A stretch of 64,000 nt of DNA from Luteolibacter yonseiensis (GCF_016595465.1 NZ_JAENIK010000013.1:1-64000); one strand, 5' to 3'; positions 18,862 through 27,073 are shown, counted from the first letter of the stretch. Made by a program: numbers and translations. Notes: a model not told the origin generated them from the sequence alone.

Positions 18862-19493
18862 GTGGCGCGGCGCAGCGATTCGGAAACCATGCCGAGCCGG
18901 TCAAGCAGGTCTGACCGCGGAACATCGAAGTGATGGAGCGACAAATCGGCGGAAAGTGTCAGACGGAGCCTCGCGCACGGCACCAAGGGATACGGAGCCA
19001 TGATCACCACCCTGCTGCCGTTCCGCCCGGCGGCCTGCTTCATCCTCAGCCACGCCGAGGACGGGATGCCCGCGAGATCCCTGCGGTCCAACCCGGTGGC
19101 ATCCAGCAGGATGAACGGCAGGTTCCCGTCATGCACCAGCAGGTCCGCCGCCTTGACCATTTCCAACGCCGACCGGCACCGCACCCAGAGCAGCTTCGAG
19201 CACGCCGCATCCTCATGGGAATCCGGATCAAAGCCATCCGCACCGTCCACCAGCACCAGTTCCGGCTGCGGACAAAATTCCTCCGGAGCCCCCATCAGCC
19301 CCGCGATCATCAACGAAATCCCCGCCACCGGCCCGGCAGGCACCACCTCGGAAATCGCACCTGCGGGAAAAGCCTCCATCTCGAACGGCTTTCTTCCCGC
19401 ATCAGGCAGCTCCGGCCCGGTCCGCAATCCATGCGCCTGCGGGAATTTCTCACGCAGTTGCCGTCTCAGGATTTCCGCTGCCGCAGAGGCCAT
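18858..19493 (-). CDS. imuA: ImuA, RecA/SulA-like mutasome subunit
   Basis: A 211-residue protein that opens the mutasome operon. The ATG at 19493 begins MASAAAEILRRQLREKFPQAHG. The middle has a RecA-fold-like pattern (AISEVVPAGPVAGISLMIAGL, PELVLVDGADGFDP, LWVRCRSALEMVKAADLLV, PFILLDATGLDRRDL), but a standard Walker A (GxxxxGKT) is not visible, as is common in this group. ImuA proteins associate with ImuB and modulate translesion synthesis. The end overlaps imuB by ATGA. A TGTTC-N4-GAACA palindrome lies 28 bp upstream of the start. The assignment rests on context as much as on sequence, since ImuA is poorly conserved. Confidence 0.88.
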   Translation of the reverse strand: MASAAAEILRRQLREKFPQAHGLRTGPELPDAGRKPFEMEAFPAGAISEVVPAGPVAGISLMIAGLMGAPEEFCPQPELVLVDGADGFDPDSHEDAACSKLLWVRCRSALEMVKAADLLVHDGNLPFILLDATGLDRRDLAGIPSSAWLRMKQAAGRNGSRVVIMAPYPLVPCARLRLTLSADLSLHHFDVPRSDLLDRLGMVSESLRRAT

Positions 19494-19520
19494 GCCGGAA
19501 AACTGCCTCGAAATCCAAAA

Positions 19521-19534
19521 TGTTCAAGAGAACA
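19521..19534 (-). promoter_or_regulatory. LexA-like operator of the imu operon
   Basis: TGTTCAAGAGAACA is a perfect TGTTC-N4-GAACA palindrome starting 28 bp upstream of imuA. From memory, this is the form described for LexA boxes in Verrucomicrobia. Its position suits repression of the cassette until DNA damage. Confidence 0.8.
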
Positions 19535-19577
19535 GTTTCCAGCCAACTCCAACCGATGAACTTGCTTGGCAGCCCGC

Positions 19578-20933
19578 TCAATCCCCCCCGCCCTTCTTCG
19601 GCATGCGGGTAAGGGCTTTTTCCTCGGTGGCCTGGCCTTCGTCACCCTGTGATTTCATCCATGCCTCCAACCGTGCCTTGAGGTCCGTCACCACCGGGGC
19701 GAGCGAGGCGTCGCCGATCAGGTTGCGGCGGTTCCACGGGTCGTCCTCGCAATCGTAGAGTTCTTCCGCCGGGCGATGCTGGAAACCTTTCGTCAGTTCC
19801 GCCGCACGTCCGTCGCCGTTCGCCGCGGCACGGACCCAGCTTTGGAAGACCTTGCCCGGCGTGACCGCATTCTTGAATGTCACCCCGGGGGTGAGATTGC
19901 GGATGTAACGGTAGCGCCCGCCCCGGATACTACGAATGCCGTAGTGAATCGGTCCGGCGATGATCCCCTTCGAGGTTTCCTGGGAAAAGGTGAACTCGCG
20001 GTGCGTCTCCGCGCCCCCCGTCAGGACGGGCAGGAACGATTTCCCATCGAGCACCTCCGGGCGCGGCAATCCGGCGGCATCGAGGAAGGTGGGGACGACA
20101 TCGGTGTATTCGACGATCGCCCGTGATGAGGACCCGGGTTTCACCCTGCCCGGCCAGCGGATGACGCACGCGCTGTGCAGGCCCGCGTCATAGCAGGTCC
20201 ATTTTGCGAAAGGCAGGTCGTATCCCTGCTCGCTGAGGACGATGACGAAGGTTTCGTCGCGCAGTCCCTGCCCGTCGAGAGCGGAGAGCACCTGTCCCAC
20301 CTGCGAATCAAAATAGGTGATCTCCGCGAAATAGGCCGAGAGCGCCTTGCGGGTGGCGGGGGTGTCCGCCTGGATGGGCGAGAGCTTGATCTGCCCCGGC
20401 GGATAAGCGTCCGGGTCTCCCTTGTCGTGCGGCGAGTGCGGCTCCCGGGATGCGGCGATCAGCAGGAAGGGTTTTTTCCGCTCCTTGCACTCGCCGAAGA
20501 AGGTCCGGATCGCCGCCATGTCCGGGTTCCCGCCCCCGCCCGAGTATTCGAAGGGAAACACGGATTCCGGCAGGATGTGGGTCTTGCCTGACAAATGGGT
20601 GCGGTATCCATCCGCCTGGAGATGGTGGGCGATGCTCTTCACATGGTCGTAGGCCATCGTGTGGTTCGGCCATGCTCCTGACTTCACCGGATAGAGTCCG
20701 GTGTAAAGGTTGTGCCGCGTGGGCGAGCAGGTGGGGGAACTCTGGAAACAGCGGGTGAAGGTCATGCCCTCTTCCGCAAGTTTTTTCAGGTTCGGAGTCT
20801 TGGCCTGCCCGCCATGGATTTCGAGATCACTCCATGTGCAGTCGTCCGCGATGATGAGCACGAAGTTCGGTTTGGCCCGCGCGGTGGCGGCGCAGACGAC
20901 CAGGAGCAGGGAAAGGGCCAGCAGGTTTTTCAT
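19578..20933 (-). CDS. Secreted type I sulfatase
   Basis: 452 residues from the ATG at 20933, chosen because it begins a signal peptide (MKNLLALSLLLVVCAATARA) and overlaps the preceding sulfatase by ATGA. The motifs are PNFVLIIADDCTWSDLEIHG, the activation motif CSPTR with Cys69 as the formylglycine precursor, LSGKTHILP in the place of the usual GKWH, and VIVLSEQGYDLPF in the second metal-site region. GKTH with HGG... and SEQG point to a heparan-sulfatase-like/N-sulfatase-like branch, held loosely. The product would desulfate a glycan in the periplasm. Second gene of a two-sulfatase pair; the imu operon lies just downstream in the same orientation. Confidence 0.92.
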   Translation of the reverse strand: MKNLLALSLLLVVCAATARAKPNFVLIIADDCTWSDLEIHGGQAKTPNLKKLAEEGMTFTRCFQSSPTCSPTRHNLYTGLYPVKSGAWPNHTMAYDHVKSIAHHLQADGYRTHLSGKTHILPESVFPFEYSGGGGNPDMAAIRTFFGECKERKKPFLLIAASREPHSPHDKGDPDAYPPGQIKLSPIQADTPATRKALSAYFAEITYFDSQVGQVLSALDGQGLRDETFVIVLSEQGYDLPFAKWTCYDAGLHSACVIRWPGRVKPGSSSRAIVEYTDVVPTFLDAAGLPRPEVLDGKSFLPVLTGGAETHREFTFSQETSKGIIAGPIHYGIRSIRGGRYRYIRNLTPGVTFKNAVTPGKVFQSWVRAAANGDGRAAELTKGFQHRPAEELYDCEDDPWNRRNLIGDASLAPVVTDLKARLEAWMKSQGDEGQATEEKALTRMPKKGGGD

Positions 20934-22546
20934 GGATTTTTTTTCGGGGTCGTCTTGGGGTAAATATCGGAGCGCTCCGCCCAGGCCTCCCATTGCGCCG
21001 AGAGTGCGGCGACTTTCCCAGGTTGTTCCTTCGCGAGGTCGTGGAGTTCGGTACCGTCCTCGGACAGATGGTAGAGCTCCCACTTGTCCTTCTGCAGTCC
21101 TCGCGGCGGAGTGACGCCCCTGCCGACGAGCTTCCAGTCGCCGTCGCGGACGAAGGCGTTGTTTTCATGCTCGATGAAGATCGGTTGCTTGCGTCCGAGC
21201 GGCTTGCCATCGAAGGCGGATGTCAGCGGGATGCCCTCGATGGGGGTGACCTTGTGCCCTTGGAATTCCTCCGGGTAGGAAGCCCCCGCCAAATCGATCA
21301 AGGTGGGCATGATGTCGATCAGCTGCGCGGGTTCGCGGAACCAGTCGCGCCCGGCCTTGATCCGTGCGGGCCAGTGGGCGATGAACGGTGTGTTCGCCCC
21401 GCCTTCGTGGGCGAAATGCTTGTAGAGACGGTAGGGCGTGGCCGAGGCATTCGCCCAGGACTGGCCGTAGCTCGGCAGCATGAGATCCGTCCGGGGAGCC
21501 CGATCCTTCACGGGGTCTCCCTTGCCGAGGATCGATCCCTCCGCGCAGGCACCGTTGTCGGACAGGAAAAGGATGAGCGTGTTTTCAAAAGCGTTGTTCT
21601 TTTTCAGAGTGGCGACGAGATCGCCGATCTTCTGGTCCACGCGGTCGATCATCCCCGCATAGGCGGCCATGCGGTCCGCGCACGCGGCCTGTTGCTCCGC
21701 ATCAAGCGAATCCCATGCGGGCACCTCCGGATCGCGGGGAGAAAGCTGCCACGATGCGGGAACCAGCCCGGATGCCTTCTGCCGGGCGAAGCGTTGCTCG
21801 CGCAGCTTGTCCCAGCCCATCGCATATTTCCCGCGATACTTTTCGAGCTCCTGATCGTGCGCGTGGTGCGGCCAATGCGGCGCGGTAAAGGCGAGGTAGA
21901 GGAAAAACGGCCTGTTCCTTCCCACCCCCGCCGCGTGCCCGTCGATGAAGGCCCGCGCGTGATCGGCAAAGGCGTCGGTCGTGTAAAACGGGCGGTCGGT
22001 GGTGCTCTTCGGAGCGGGGTCCGGTGTGTTGCCGTCATACATGATGCGCGCGCCGTAGGGTTCGAAGAAGTGCGTCGCCCCGGCCAGACAGCCGTAGTAG
22101 CGGTCGAAACCGCGCTGCAGCGGCCAATCCCCCTGATCCTTGCCCGAGAGATGCCATTTGCCCGCCATGAAGGTCGCGTAGCCGGCGGATCTCGCGACTT
22201 GGGCGAGAGTGACGCACGAGTCGTTGATATTGCCCGCGTAAGCGGGAGGCACCTCCTTGTTGTCCGCGGACTCCTCGCCCGTCATGTGGCCGATGCCGGC
22301 CTGGTGCGGTGCGAGCCCGGTCATCAGCGTGGCGCGGGTGGGACAGCAGCGGGCCGAATTGTAAAACTGGGTGAAGCGCAGCCCGTTCTTCGCAAGGGCG
22401 TCGATGTTGGGAGTGTCGATCTCACCGCCATAGGGACGGATGTCGGAATAGCCCATGTCATCGACCATGATGAGGACGACATTGGGTTTTTCCGCCGCGG
22501 TCAGCGGAGTGGCAAACAGGGCGCATAGCAGGAGGAACGGCTTCAT
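20930..22546 (-). CDS. Secreted arylsulfatase-type sulfatase
   Basis: 538 residues from the ATG at 22546; a GTG at 22555 is a possible alternative start. After the signal peptide (MKPFLLLCALFATPLTA) come PNVVLIMVDDMGYSDIRPYG, the activation motif CCPTR (formylglycine from the first Cys, about residue 67 from this start), FMAGKWHLSGKDQG and the second metal site LILFLSDNGACAEG. The RCCPTRATLMTG context and long insertions match the arylsulfatase A-like branch of S1. It heads a translationally coupled pair, since its TGA overlaps the ATG of the next sulfatase. A 6-4-6 inverted repeat (TTCCGA-AAAA-TCGGAA, 22586-22601) sits about 40 bp upstream and may be an operator. Confidence 0.92.
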   Translation of the reverse strand: MKPFLLLCALFATPLTAAEKPNVVLIMVDDMGYSDIRPYGGEIDTPNIDALAKNGLRFTQFYNSARCCPTRATLMTGLAPHQAGIGHMTGEESADNKEVPPAYAGNINDSCVTLAQVARSAGYATFMAGKWHLSGKDQGDWPLQRGFDRYYGCLAGATHFFEPYGARIMYDGNTPDPAPKSTTDRPFYTTDAFADHARAFIDGHAAGVGRNRPFFLYLAFTAPHWPHHAHDQELEKYRGKYAMGWDKLREQRFARQKASGLVPASWQLSPRDPEVPAWDSLDAEQQAACADRMAAYAGMIDRVDQKIGDLVATLKKNNAFENTLILFLSDNGACAEGSILGKGDPVKDRAPRTDLMLPSYGQSWANASATPYRLYKHFAHEGGANTPFIAHWPARIKAGRDWFREPAQLIDIMPTLIDLAGASYPEEFQGHKVTPIEGIPLTSAFDGKPLGRKQPIFIEHENNAFVRDGDWKLVGRGVTPPRGLQKDKWELYHLSEDGTELHDLAKEQPGKVAALSAQWEAWAERSDIYPKTTPKKNP

Positions 22547-22585
22547 CGGGATCACAACTCTATCATTTCACAAGTCGGGCGGGTG

Positions 22586-22601
22586 TTCCGAAAAATCGGA
22601 A
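22586..22601. promoter_or_regulatory. Inverted repeat upstream of the sulfatase pair
   Basis: TTCCGA-AAAA-TCGGAA lies about 40 bp upstream of the first sulfatase start. It could be an operator. No matching regulator is identified. Confidence 0.3.
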
Positions 22602-22724
22602 TATTCGCGCGTTTCCGGTCCCGGGAAAAGGATTTTTGCTTCACGGGTGCTGCGGACGGACCATTCCGGAACACTTTGGATCAGATGCCGCCGTCAGCCA
22701 GCCCCCGGCGTGCCGCAGGGCGGT

Positions 22725-23123
22725 TCACGATGGCATCAGTTCGACATGGGTCTCGCCGGTTCTGCCGAAGTAGGTGACGCGTTTTCCCAGAAGCGAGACG
22801 ATATATCCCGCGCAACCCGCCTCACGGACGGCTGCGGAAAATTCCTTGTAGGTGTGCAGGTTCGCCTGCGACTTCCTTACGTTCTCCTCCACGGTCCGGG
22901 CTCGGAACTCGCCCGCGACGGCCGGGCCTGGCGAATCCGGGTGTGCCAGCTCCACGAATTCCCCGGACGGAAGAAAGTAGGTGGTGGTTTCCTTCCGATA
23001 GTCCACCAGATAGCCCTCGATTCCGGCTCCGGCGAGGGTGGACAGCACCTCGGGGAACACCATGTCGCCTTGATGGCTGGCCCTCAGGCATTTTTCTGCG
23101 ATTCTCTTGATCCTATCATTCAT
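22725..23123 (-). CDS. DUF1398 family protein (YbcV-like)
   Basis: A 132-residue cytosolic protein with the DUF1398 pattern: an N-terminal helix (RIKRIAEKCLRASHQGDMVFPEVLSTL), GIEGYLVDYRKETTTYFLPSG, an acidic middle and a C-terminal AAVREAGCAGYIVSLLGKRV-TYFGRTGE segment. The family occurs widely (E. coli YbcV), and its function is not established. It follows the marR gene by 45 bp on the same strand and is probably co-transcribed with and controlled by that MarR protein. Confidence 0.8.
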   Translation of the reverse strand: MNDRIKRIAEKCLRASHQGDMVFPEVLSTLAGAGIEGYLVDYRKETTTYFLPSGEFVELAHPDSPGPAVAGEFRARTVEENVRKSQANLHTYKEFSAAVREAGCAGYIVSLLGKRVTYFGRTGETHVELMPS

Positions 23124-23168
23124 GGTCTTTATCTTTGATTGGTTTCCCCATTCGGATGCGAAGGAGAT

Positions 23169-23630
23169 TTAGTCCGTGGCGGTCCCGTCGATGCCCCGTT
23201 CCTTGATGACACGTTTGAAAAAAGCCTCGATTTGAGATTTTTCCCGCCGGGTGAATGTTCCGAAAAATTCGGCTTCGTTCCGCTCCGCGAGCGCGGCCAG
23301 CTCGGGCAGGAGCCGTCGCCCGGCCGGGGTAAGACTGAGGTTGTGCGCCCGGCCGTCCGCCGGATCATCCTTCCGCGACACCATCCCCTTCCCAACCAGA
23401 CGGTCGGTCAGGCGGCTGACCGCCCCCCGGGTCATACCCATCCTTCCGGCGACGCGGCTCGGCGGCGCGGATTCGAGATCGTGCAACACCCGCATCACGA
23501 CCCATTCCGCAGTCGTGATTCCTTTGGTCTCGAGTTTGCGGGCGAATGAAAACGAAACGGCGTTCGATACGACACGCATCCAATACCCGAGGTGGTCGGT
23601 CAGTTCGGGAATATTTGCTGGCTCGGGCAT
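23169..23630 (-). CDS. MarR-family transcriptional regulator
   Basis: 153 residues from the ATG at 23630; an in-frame TTG lies 12 bp upstream. It has the MarR winged-helix layout: LTDHLGYWMRVVSNAVSFSF, GITTAEWVVMRVLHD, helix-turn-helix PPSRVAGRMGMTRGAVSRLTDRL, and wing VSRKDDPADGRAHNLSLTPAG, followed by a C-terminal dimerisation helix. The DxRA-type wing (DPADGRAH) is a family hallmark. A strong inverted repeat (23664-23685) lies 34 bp upstream of the start and is the likely autoregulatory site. The effector is unknown. It probably controls itself and the DUF1398 gene. Confidence 0.92.
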   Translation of the reverse strand: MPEPANIPELTDHLGYWMRVVSNAVSFSFARKLETKGITTAEWVVMRVLHDLESAPPSRVAGRMGMTRGAVSRLTDRLVGKGMVSRKDDPADGRAHNLSLTPAGRRLLPELAALAERNEAEFFGTFTRREKSQIEAFFKRVIKERGIDGTATD

Positions 23631-23663
23631 GCGGCGTAACAAGTTGCCAAGGAAACTAATTCA

Positions 23664-23685
23664 AATGATTGCCTTGGCAATCATT
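23664..23685. promoter_or_regulatory. Probable MarR operator
   Basis: AATGATTGCC-TT-GGCAATCATT, a perfect 10-2-10 inverted repeat directly upstream of marR. The half-site TTGCCAAGG recurs at 23644-23652. Such palindromes are typical MarR binding sites. Confidence 0.65.
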
Positions 23686-23747
23686 AAATGAATCTCCACC
23701 GGACGGCCTGCCGGCGTTGACGGCAATCCCATCCGGAAACGGGCGAC

Positions 23748-24710
23748 TCATTCCGACAACTTGCGCAGTTGTTCATAGATCGGGTTCAGCAAGGCAGCGC
23801 ACAAGGCGGTCACCTCCCCGCCGGCGGCATTACGCTTGCTTTCGGAATCGGGTTCGAAATTGAAGCACGGGGCCTTGGCGTGGAAGGCGGTGACGGCCTT
23901 CATCGCCTCCATCCGCGCCGGGGACAGGGACAAGCCGAAGTGGGGAGCGATGGAGGAAAACACCCCTTCGGGCAGACTGTCGTAATTGATGGCCTTGCCA
24001 CCCAGCGGGCCGAGATGTTCCAGGCCCGCAAGCATGACAGCGGCAAGCACGCGGGCGATGTATTCGGCCTGCGGCATCCGCATCGCCTCGTCCGGATCGA
24101 TTCCCGGCACTGTCACGCCGATCATTCCCGGAACCAGATGCATGCCGGGGTTGCCGATCGCGGAGACCATTACCTCCACGGGATTTCGATAGAGGAAAAT
24201 CCACGGCGTGTCGGGAAAGGCGCGGCGCAACAGCGGCAGGTCGAACACATGCCACGCGTCAAGCTTCACGAACAGACCGCGCTCTCCATTGCGCGGCCGG
24301 CCCATGATCCCGACCCACGCGCGCAACCAGGCGATGCGGATTTCGTCGTCCGCTCCCCGCAGGTCCGTGCGCAGCAGCGCGTCCAGCGGCGGCGGCTCGG
24401 AAAGCACGATGTGGCCGGGCAGCGCGGCGAGCATCCGGGACACCAGTGTCGAGCCACAGCGCGACATATGGAAGATAAAGCCGTCAGGAACAGGTCCCGG
24501 GCTGCGTTCCTGCCACTCGATCAATGAATCAAGCGGAAGCTGGTGGCGGAAAAGCAGGTTGAACGGCTCCTGCATCGCCGCCTCCACGGAATGGTCGAAG
24601 AATGGTTCCGTGAAACGCCGGGATCCCATCCGGCACCAGTCCACCAGCGGCTCGCTCGTATGGCGCGTGATGCCGACCGGCAGCCAACCCTGGAGATCCG
24701 GCAGGCTCAT
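23748..24710 (-). CDS. PAPS-dependent sulfotransferase-family protein
   Basis: 320 residues from the ATG at 24710, which overlaps the preceding gene by ATGA. The 5'-phosphosulfate loop is seen as FHMSRCGSTLVSRML (about residues 80-95), the 3'-phosphate site as YRNPVEVMVSA (about 175), and other conserved parts as GLFVKLDAWHV and INYDSLP. The enzyme should move sulfate from PAPS to an acceptor in the cytoplasm, though some members of this superfamily in bacteria have lost that role. Third gene of an operon with a GNAT acetyltransferase and an Asp/Asn-hydroxylase-like oxygenase, divergent from the tail-collar genes. This suggests, but does not show, that the enzymes decorate those proteins. Confidence 0.85.
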   Translation of the reverse strand: MSLPDLQGWLPVGITRHTSEPLVDWCRMGSRRFTEPFFDHSVEAAMQEPFNLLFRHQLPLDSLIEWQERSPGPVPDGFIFHMSRCGSTLVSRMLAALPGHIVLSEPPPLDALLRTDLRGADDEIRIAWLRAWVGIMGRPRNGERGLFVKLDAWHVFDLPLLRRAFPDTPWIFLYRNPVEVMVSAIGNPGMHLVPGMIGVTVPGIDPDEAMRMPQAEYIARVLAAVMLAGLEHLGPLGGKAINYDSLPEGVFSSIAPHFGLSLSPARMEAMKAVTAFHAKAPCFNFEPDSESKRNAAGGEVTALCAALLNPIYEQLRKLSE

Positions 24711-25501
24711 GCGATCCACCTTTCCATCCACTTGCGGCGGGCATCCTGGAGAGCGGCCTCGACGTCGTCTTCCAGAAAGTCGAAACCATGTTTCCTGCCA
24801 AGCTCCACGGCATGGCTGAGAAAAATCCCGCGGTCGGTGATCGCGCCGAGTTCTTCCTGCATCGCGGATTCGGAGAGAACCAGGCGGCGGAAAGGCTCGA
24901 AGCCGGATTCGCTCCCCTCGTCGGGCGTGGCCTCCGCGATCATGCCGCGCAGCCAGTCATTGAGCTGGCAGTCGATCACCAGGTGGATCCGGTCGGATTC
25001 ACCCCGGTTCCGCACCCGGTGCGGCCGGTTCAGATCAAGATACCAACATTCCCCCTCGTTCATGATGATGCGTTTTCCATCGAGAAAAAACTCCACCCCC
25101 GGATTGGTGATCACAGGTACATGGACCCGCACCTCGCCCGCGTCGTAACCCAGATCATAGTCCCGGTGCTCGCGGATGTTCGAGCCTGCCGTCAGGCGGA
25201 GCAGACGGACGGAGCGCAAGGGACACTTGAAACTCTCCACCACCCCGCGCAGGTGGTTGCATCGGCCGAGCAACGTCGTATCGGAAAACTCTCCCTGATG
25301 CGTGTCCGCAACCATCGCGTTGGCCGATCCAGCGACCGCGCGCAGTGCGGCACCACTCCAGTCACCGCTGAAAAATCCGGTGTTGAAGTGCGCCACCCAT
25401 TCCCCCGATCCAAGCGCCGCCAGATCCTCCTGCAGGGCCGCGGGATCGAAGTTCAGGGGAAGACGGGCCGCCTTGGGCGGGATGGGATGGGTTTCGGCCA
25501 T
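24707..25501 (-). CDS. Aspartyl/asparaginyl beta-hydroxylase-type 2OG-Fe(II) oxygenase
   Basis: 264 residues from the ATG at 25501. A GTG at 25558 overlaps the upstream stop (GTGA) and may instead be the true start. The double-stranded beta-helix core has the iron ligands His112 and Asp114 (EHRDYD), the distal His161 (LNRPHRVRN) and a following Arg for 2-oxoglutarate. FFLDGKRIIMNEGECWYLD is typical of the Asp/Asn hydroxylase domain. The C-terminal 80 residues are helical and of unknown role. The family hydroxylates Asp or Asn side chains in proteins or peptides. Its place between a GNAT enzyme and a sulfotransferase points to post-translational modification, perhaps of the divergently encoded collar proteins. 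Confidence 0.87.
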   Translation of the reverse strand: MAETHPIPPKAARLPLNFDPAALQEDLAALGSGEWVAHFNTGFFSGDWSGAALRAVAGSANAMVADTHQGEFSDTTLLGRCNHLRGVVESFKCPLRSVRLLRLTAGSNIREHRDYDLGYDAGEVRVHVPVITNPGVEFFLDGKRIIMNEGECWYLDLNRPHRVRNRGESDRIHLVIDCQLNDWLRGMIAEATPDEGSESGFEPFRRLVLSESAMQEELGAITDRGIFLSHAVELGRKHGFDFLEDDVEAALQDARRKWMERWIA

Positions 25502-25554
25502 GTCGTGTCGGGAAATGCCGGTTCGGCGGTGTTTGTAAAAGAGAGCGGGATGGG

Positions 25555-26061
25555 TCACTTGGCCGGCCGCCAGACCAGTTCGGTGTGGATGCCGTCGTCC
25601 ATGATGCTTTCAAAGCCCAGGCGGCGGTAAAGTCCCGTCGCGCGCTCTCCGGTAAAGGCGAACAAGCGCACGGGAAGCTGTTTCTCCGCAGCCTCCGCGA
25701 GCACCTGCCGCAGCAGCGCCGTCCCGATGCCCCGTCCGCGGAACCCGGGCAGCAGCGCGATATCCATGATGTGGAGATGATCCGGGGCGCGATCCAGAAT
25801 GAGCCGTCCCGCATCCTCGCCTCCGGACCCGATGATCAGCCACTCGGCTGACGGATAGCATAGCGAGTAGTGCGAGGTCTGAGCCTCGAACTGCATGCCA
25901 AGAAATGATTCCCTCATCGCCTCCGGAAAACCGGCGGCGGCGAGTTCCTCCTGCCGCGTGCTGGCATACAGGCGGAATTGGAACTCCAGGTCGTCGCGGG
26001 TAGCGGCACGGAGCCGGTGGGATACAGGTGCATCGACAGACATGACATCGGCTGACAGCAT
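25555..26061 (-). CDS. GNAT-family N-acetyltransferase
   Basis: 168 residues with the GNAT fold: HRLRAATRDDLEFQFRLYAS at the N-terminus, the acetyl-CoA motif A in IALLPGFRGRGIGTALLRQVL (V/I-x-x-x-x-R-G-x-G-x-A type) and the C-terminal GLYRRLGFESI. The ATG at 26061 may be replaced by the one at 26043. The substrate is unknown. It heads the operon that continues with the oxygenase (GTGA overlap) and sulfotransferase and is divergent from the DUF6916/collar operon, with only 69 bp between start codons, so both probably share a promoter region. GNAT genes beside tail-collar proteins are a recurring arrangement as far as I recall. Confidence 0.9.
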   Translation of the reverse strand: MLSADVMSVDAPVSHRLRAATRDDLEFQFRLYASTRQEELAAAGFPEAMRESFLGMQFEAQTSHYSLCYPSAEWLIIGSGGEDAGRLILDRAPDHLHIMDIALLPGFRGRGIGTALLRQVLAEAAEKQLPVRLFAFTGERATGLYRRLGFESIMDDGIHTELVWRPAK

Positions 26062-26130
26062 TCATCTAACGCATGGATCGCCGGATCCGAAGCATTAATT
26101 TACATTGCAATCCATCCTCCCGAACATTAG

Positions 26131-26478
26131 ATGGTATCTGTGATTTTGGAAGTTCCTAAACCCGAGGAACCCGCCCGGTTTCTCCGCTTGGAGACCTTCG
26201 CGCCTTTTGTGGGCGACGAATTCAATCTGTCGCGCGGCAACGATCGGGTGACCATGCGGCTGGCGGAAGCCAGTCCCGTCGGAGGCCACCGGCCCGTCGA
26301 ATGTGAGAAGTTCTCACTCATTTTCACCGCCGGTCCGGAGAGGCCCTTGCAACAGGGGATCCACGGCTTCAGGCACGAAACGCTCGGAGACTTCGAACTG
26401 TTCATCACCCCGGTCATGTCGCCGGATCACGACCTGAATTGGTATGAGGCATCGATCAACCGTGAAATCGTCCCCTGA
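26131..26478 (+). CDS. DUF6916-type protein
   Basis: A 115-residue protein without a signal peptide. FLRLETFAPFVGDEFNL, MRLAEASPV, CEKFSLIFTAGPERPLQQG and LGDFELFITPV match the small all-beta DUF6916 family that is encoded next to phage-tail-collar proteins in many bacteria. The hallmark is the end segment L-G-x-F/L-E-L-F-I-x-P-V, also present in the second copy at 27622. First gene of a tightly packed operon (gaps 20-40 bp). The function is unknown. A structural or chaperone-like role with the collar proteins is an inference from gene order. Confidence 0.75.
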   Translation: MVSVILEVPKPEEPARFLRLETFAPFVGDEFNLSRGNDRVTMRLAEASPVGGHRPVECEKFSLIFTAGPERPLQQGIHGFRHETLGDFELFITPVMSPDHDLNWYEASINREIVP

Positions 26479-26508
26479 CGGGAACACTTTCCCTCCGCCA
26501 CCAACGTC

Positions 26509-27036
26509 ATGGCCACACCCTTCATCGCTCAAATCGCCACCTTCGGTTTCAATTTCGCGCCGCGGGGTTGGGCCCAGTGCAACGGCCAGACGCTCCCGAT
26601 CGCCCAGAACACGGCACTTTTCTCCATCCTCGGCACCACCTATGGCGGGAACGGCACCACGACCTTCATGCTGCCGAACCTGCAAGGCCGCGCCCCGATG
26701 CATCCCGGCGCGGGCGGCGGCCTCACTTCACGCACGCTGGGCCAGGTTCTGGGAACGGAAAACCAGACCCTCTCGGTGCCGGAAATGCCCGCTCACAACC
26801 ATGGCGGAGTCGTGGCACCCATGTCGGCCAGTCCCGCTGCCGGTGGCAGCAGCAGTCCGTCAGGGATGGTTCCGGCGGTGACACCGCGCCCTCTCTACGC
26901 GGATACCGGCAATGGCAGCCTGGGCGCGCCTTCCATCTCCAGCGTCGGTGGCGGCCAACCGCATCTCAACATGCAGCCTTACCTCTGCGTCAACTTCTGC
27001 ATCGCCCTGCAAGGCATCTTCCCCAGCCGCAACTAG
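26509..27036 (+). CDS. Phage-tail-collar domain protein 1
   Basis: 175 residues, collar domain at the N-terminus: FIAQIATFGFNFAPRGWAQC, NGQTLPIAQNTALFSILGTT, YGGNGTTTFMLPNLQGRAP. The middle is Gly/Ser/Pro-rich and variable (MPAHNHGG onward), and the end is conserved (PHLNMQPYLCVNFCIAL, GIFPSRN). This matches the microcystin-dependent-protein/tail-collar family, small proteins related to the tip of phage tail fibres but found in many bacteria outside prophages. No signal peptide is seen, so export, if any, is non-Sec. One of three paralogs here; the conserved YLCVNFCIA end is shared, and the centre differs most. Confidence 0.92.
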   Translation: MATPFIAQIATFGFNFAPRGWAQCNGQTLPIAQNTALFSILGTTYGGNGTTTFMLPNLQGRAPMHPGAGGGLTSRTLGQVLGTENQTLSVPEMPAHNHGGVVAPMSASPAAGGSSSPSGMVPAVTPRPLYADTGNGSLGAPSISSVGGGQPHLNMQPYLCVNFCIALQGIFPSRN

Positions 27037-27073
27037 CCCGGATTGCACCCGGCACACTTCAATCGTCCTTATC

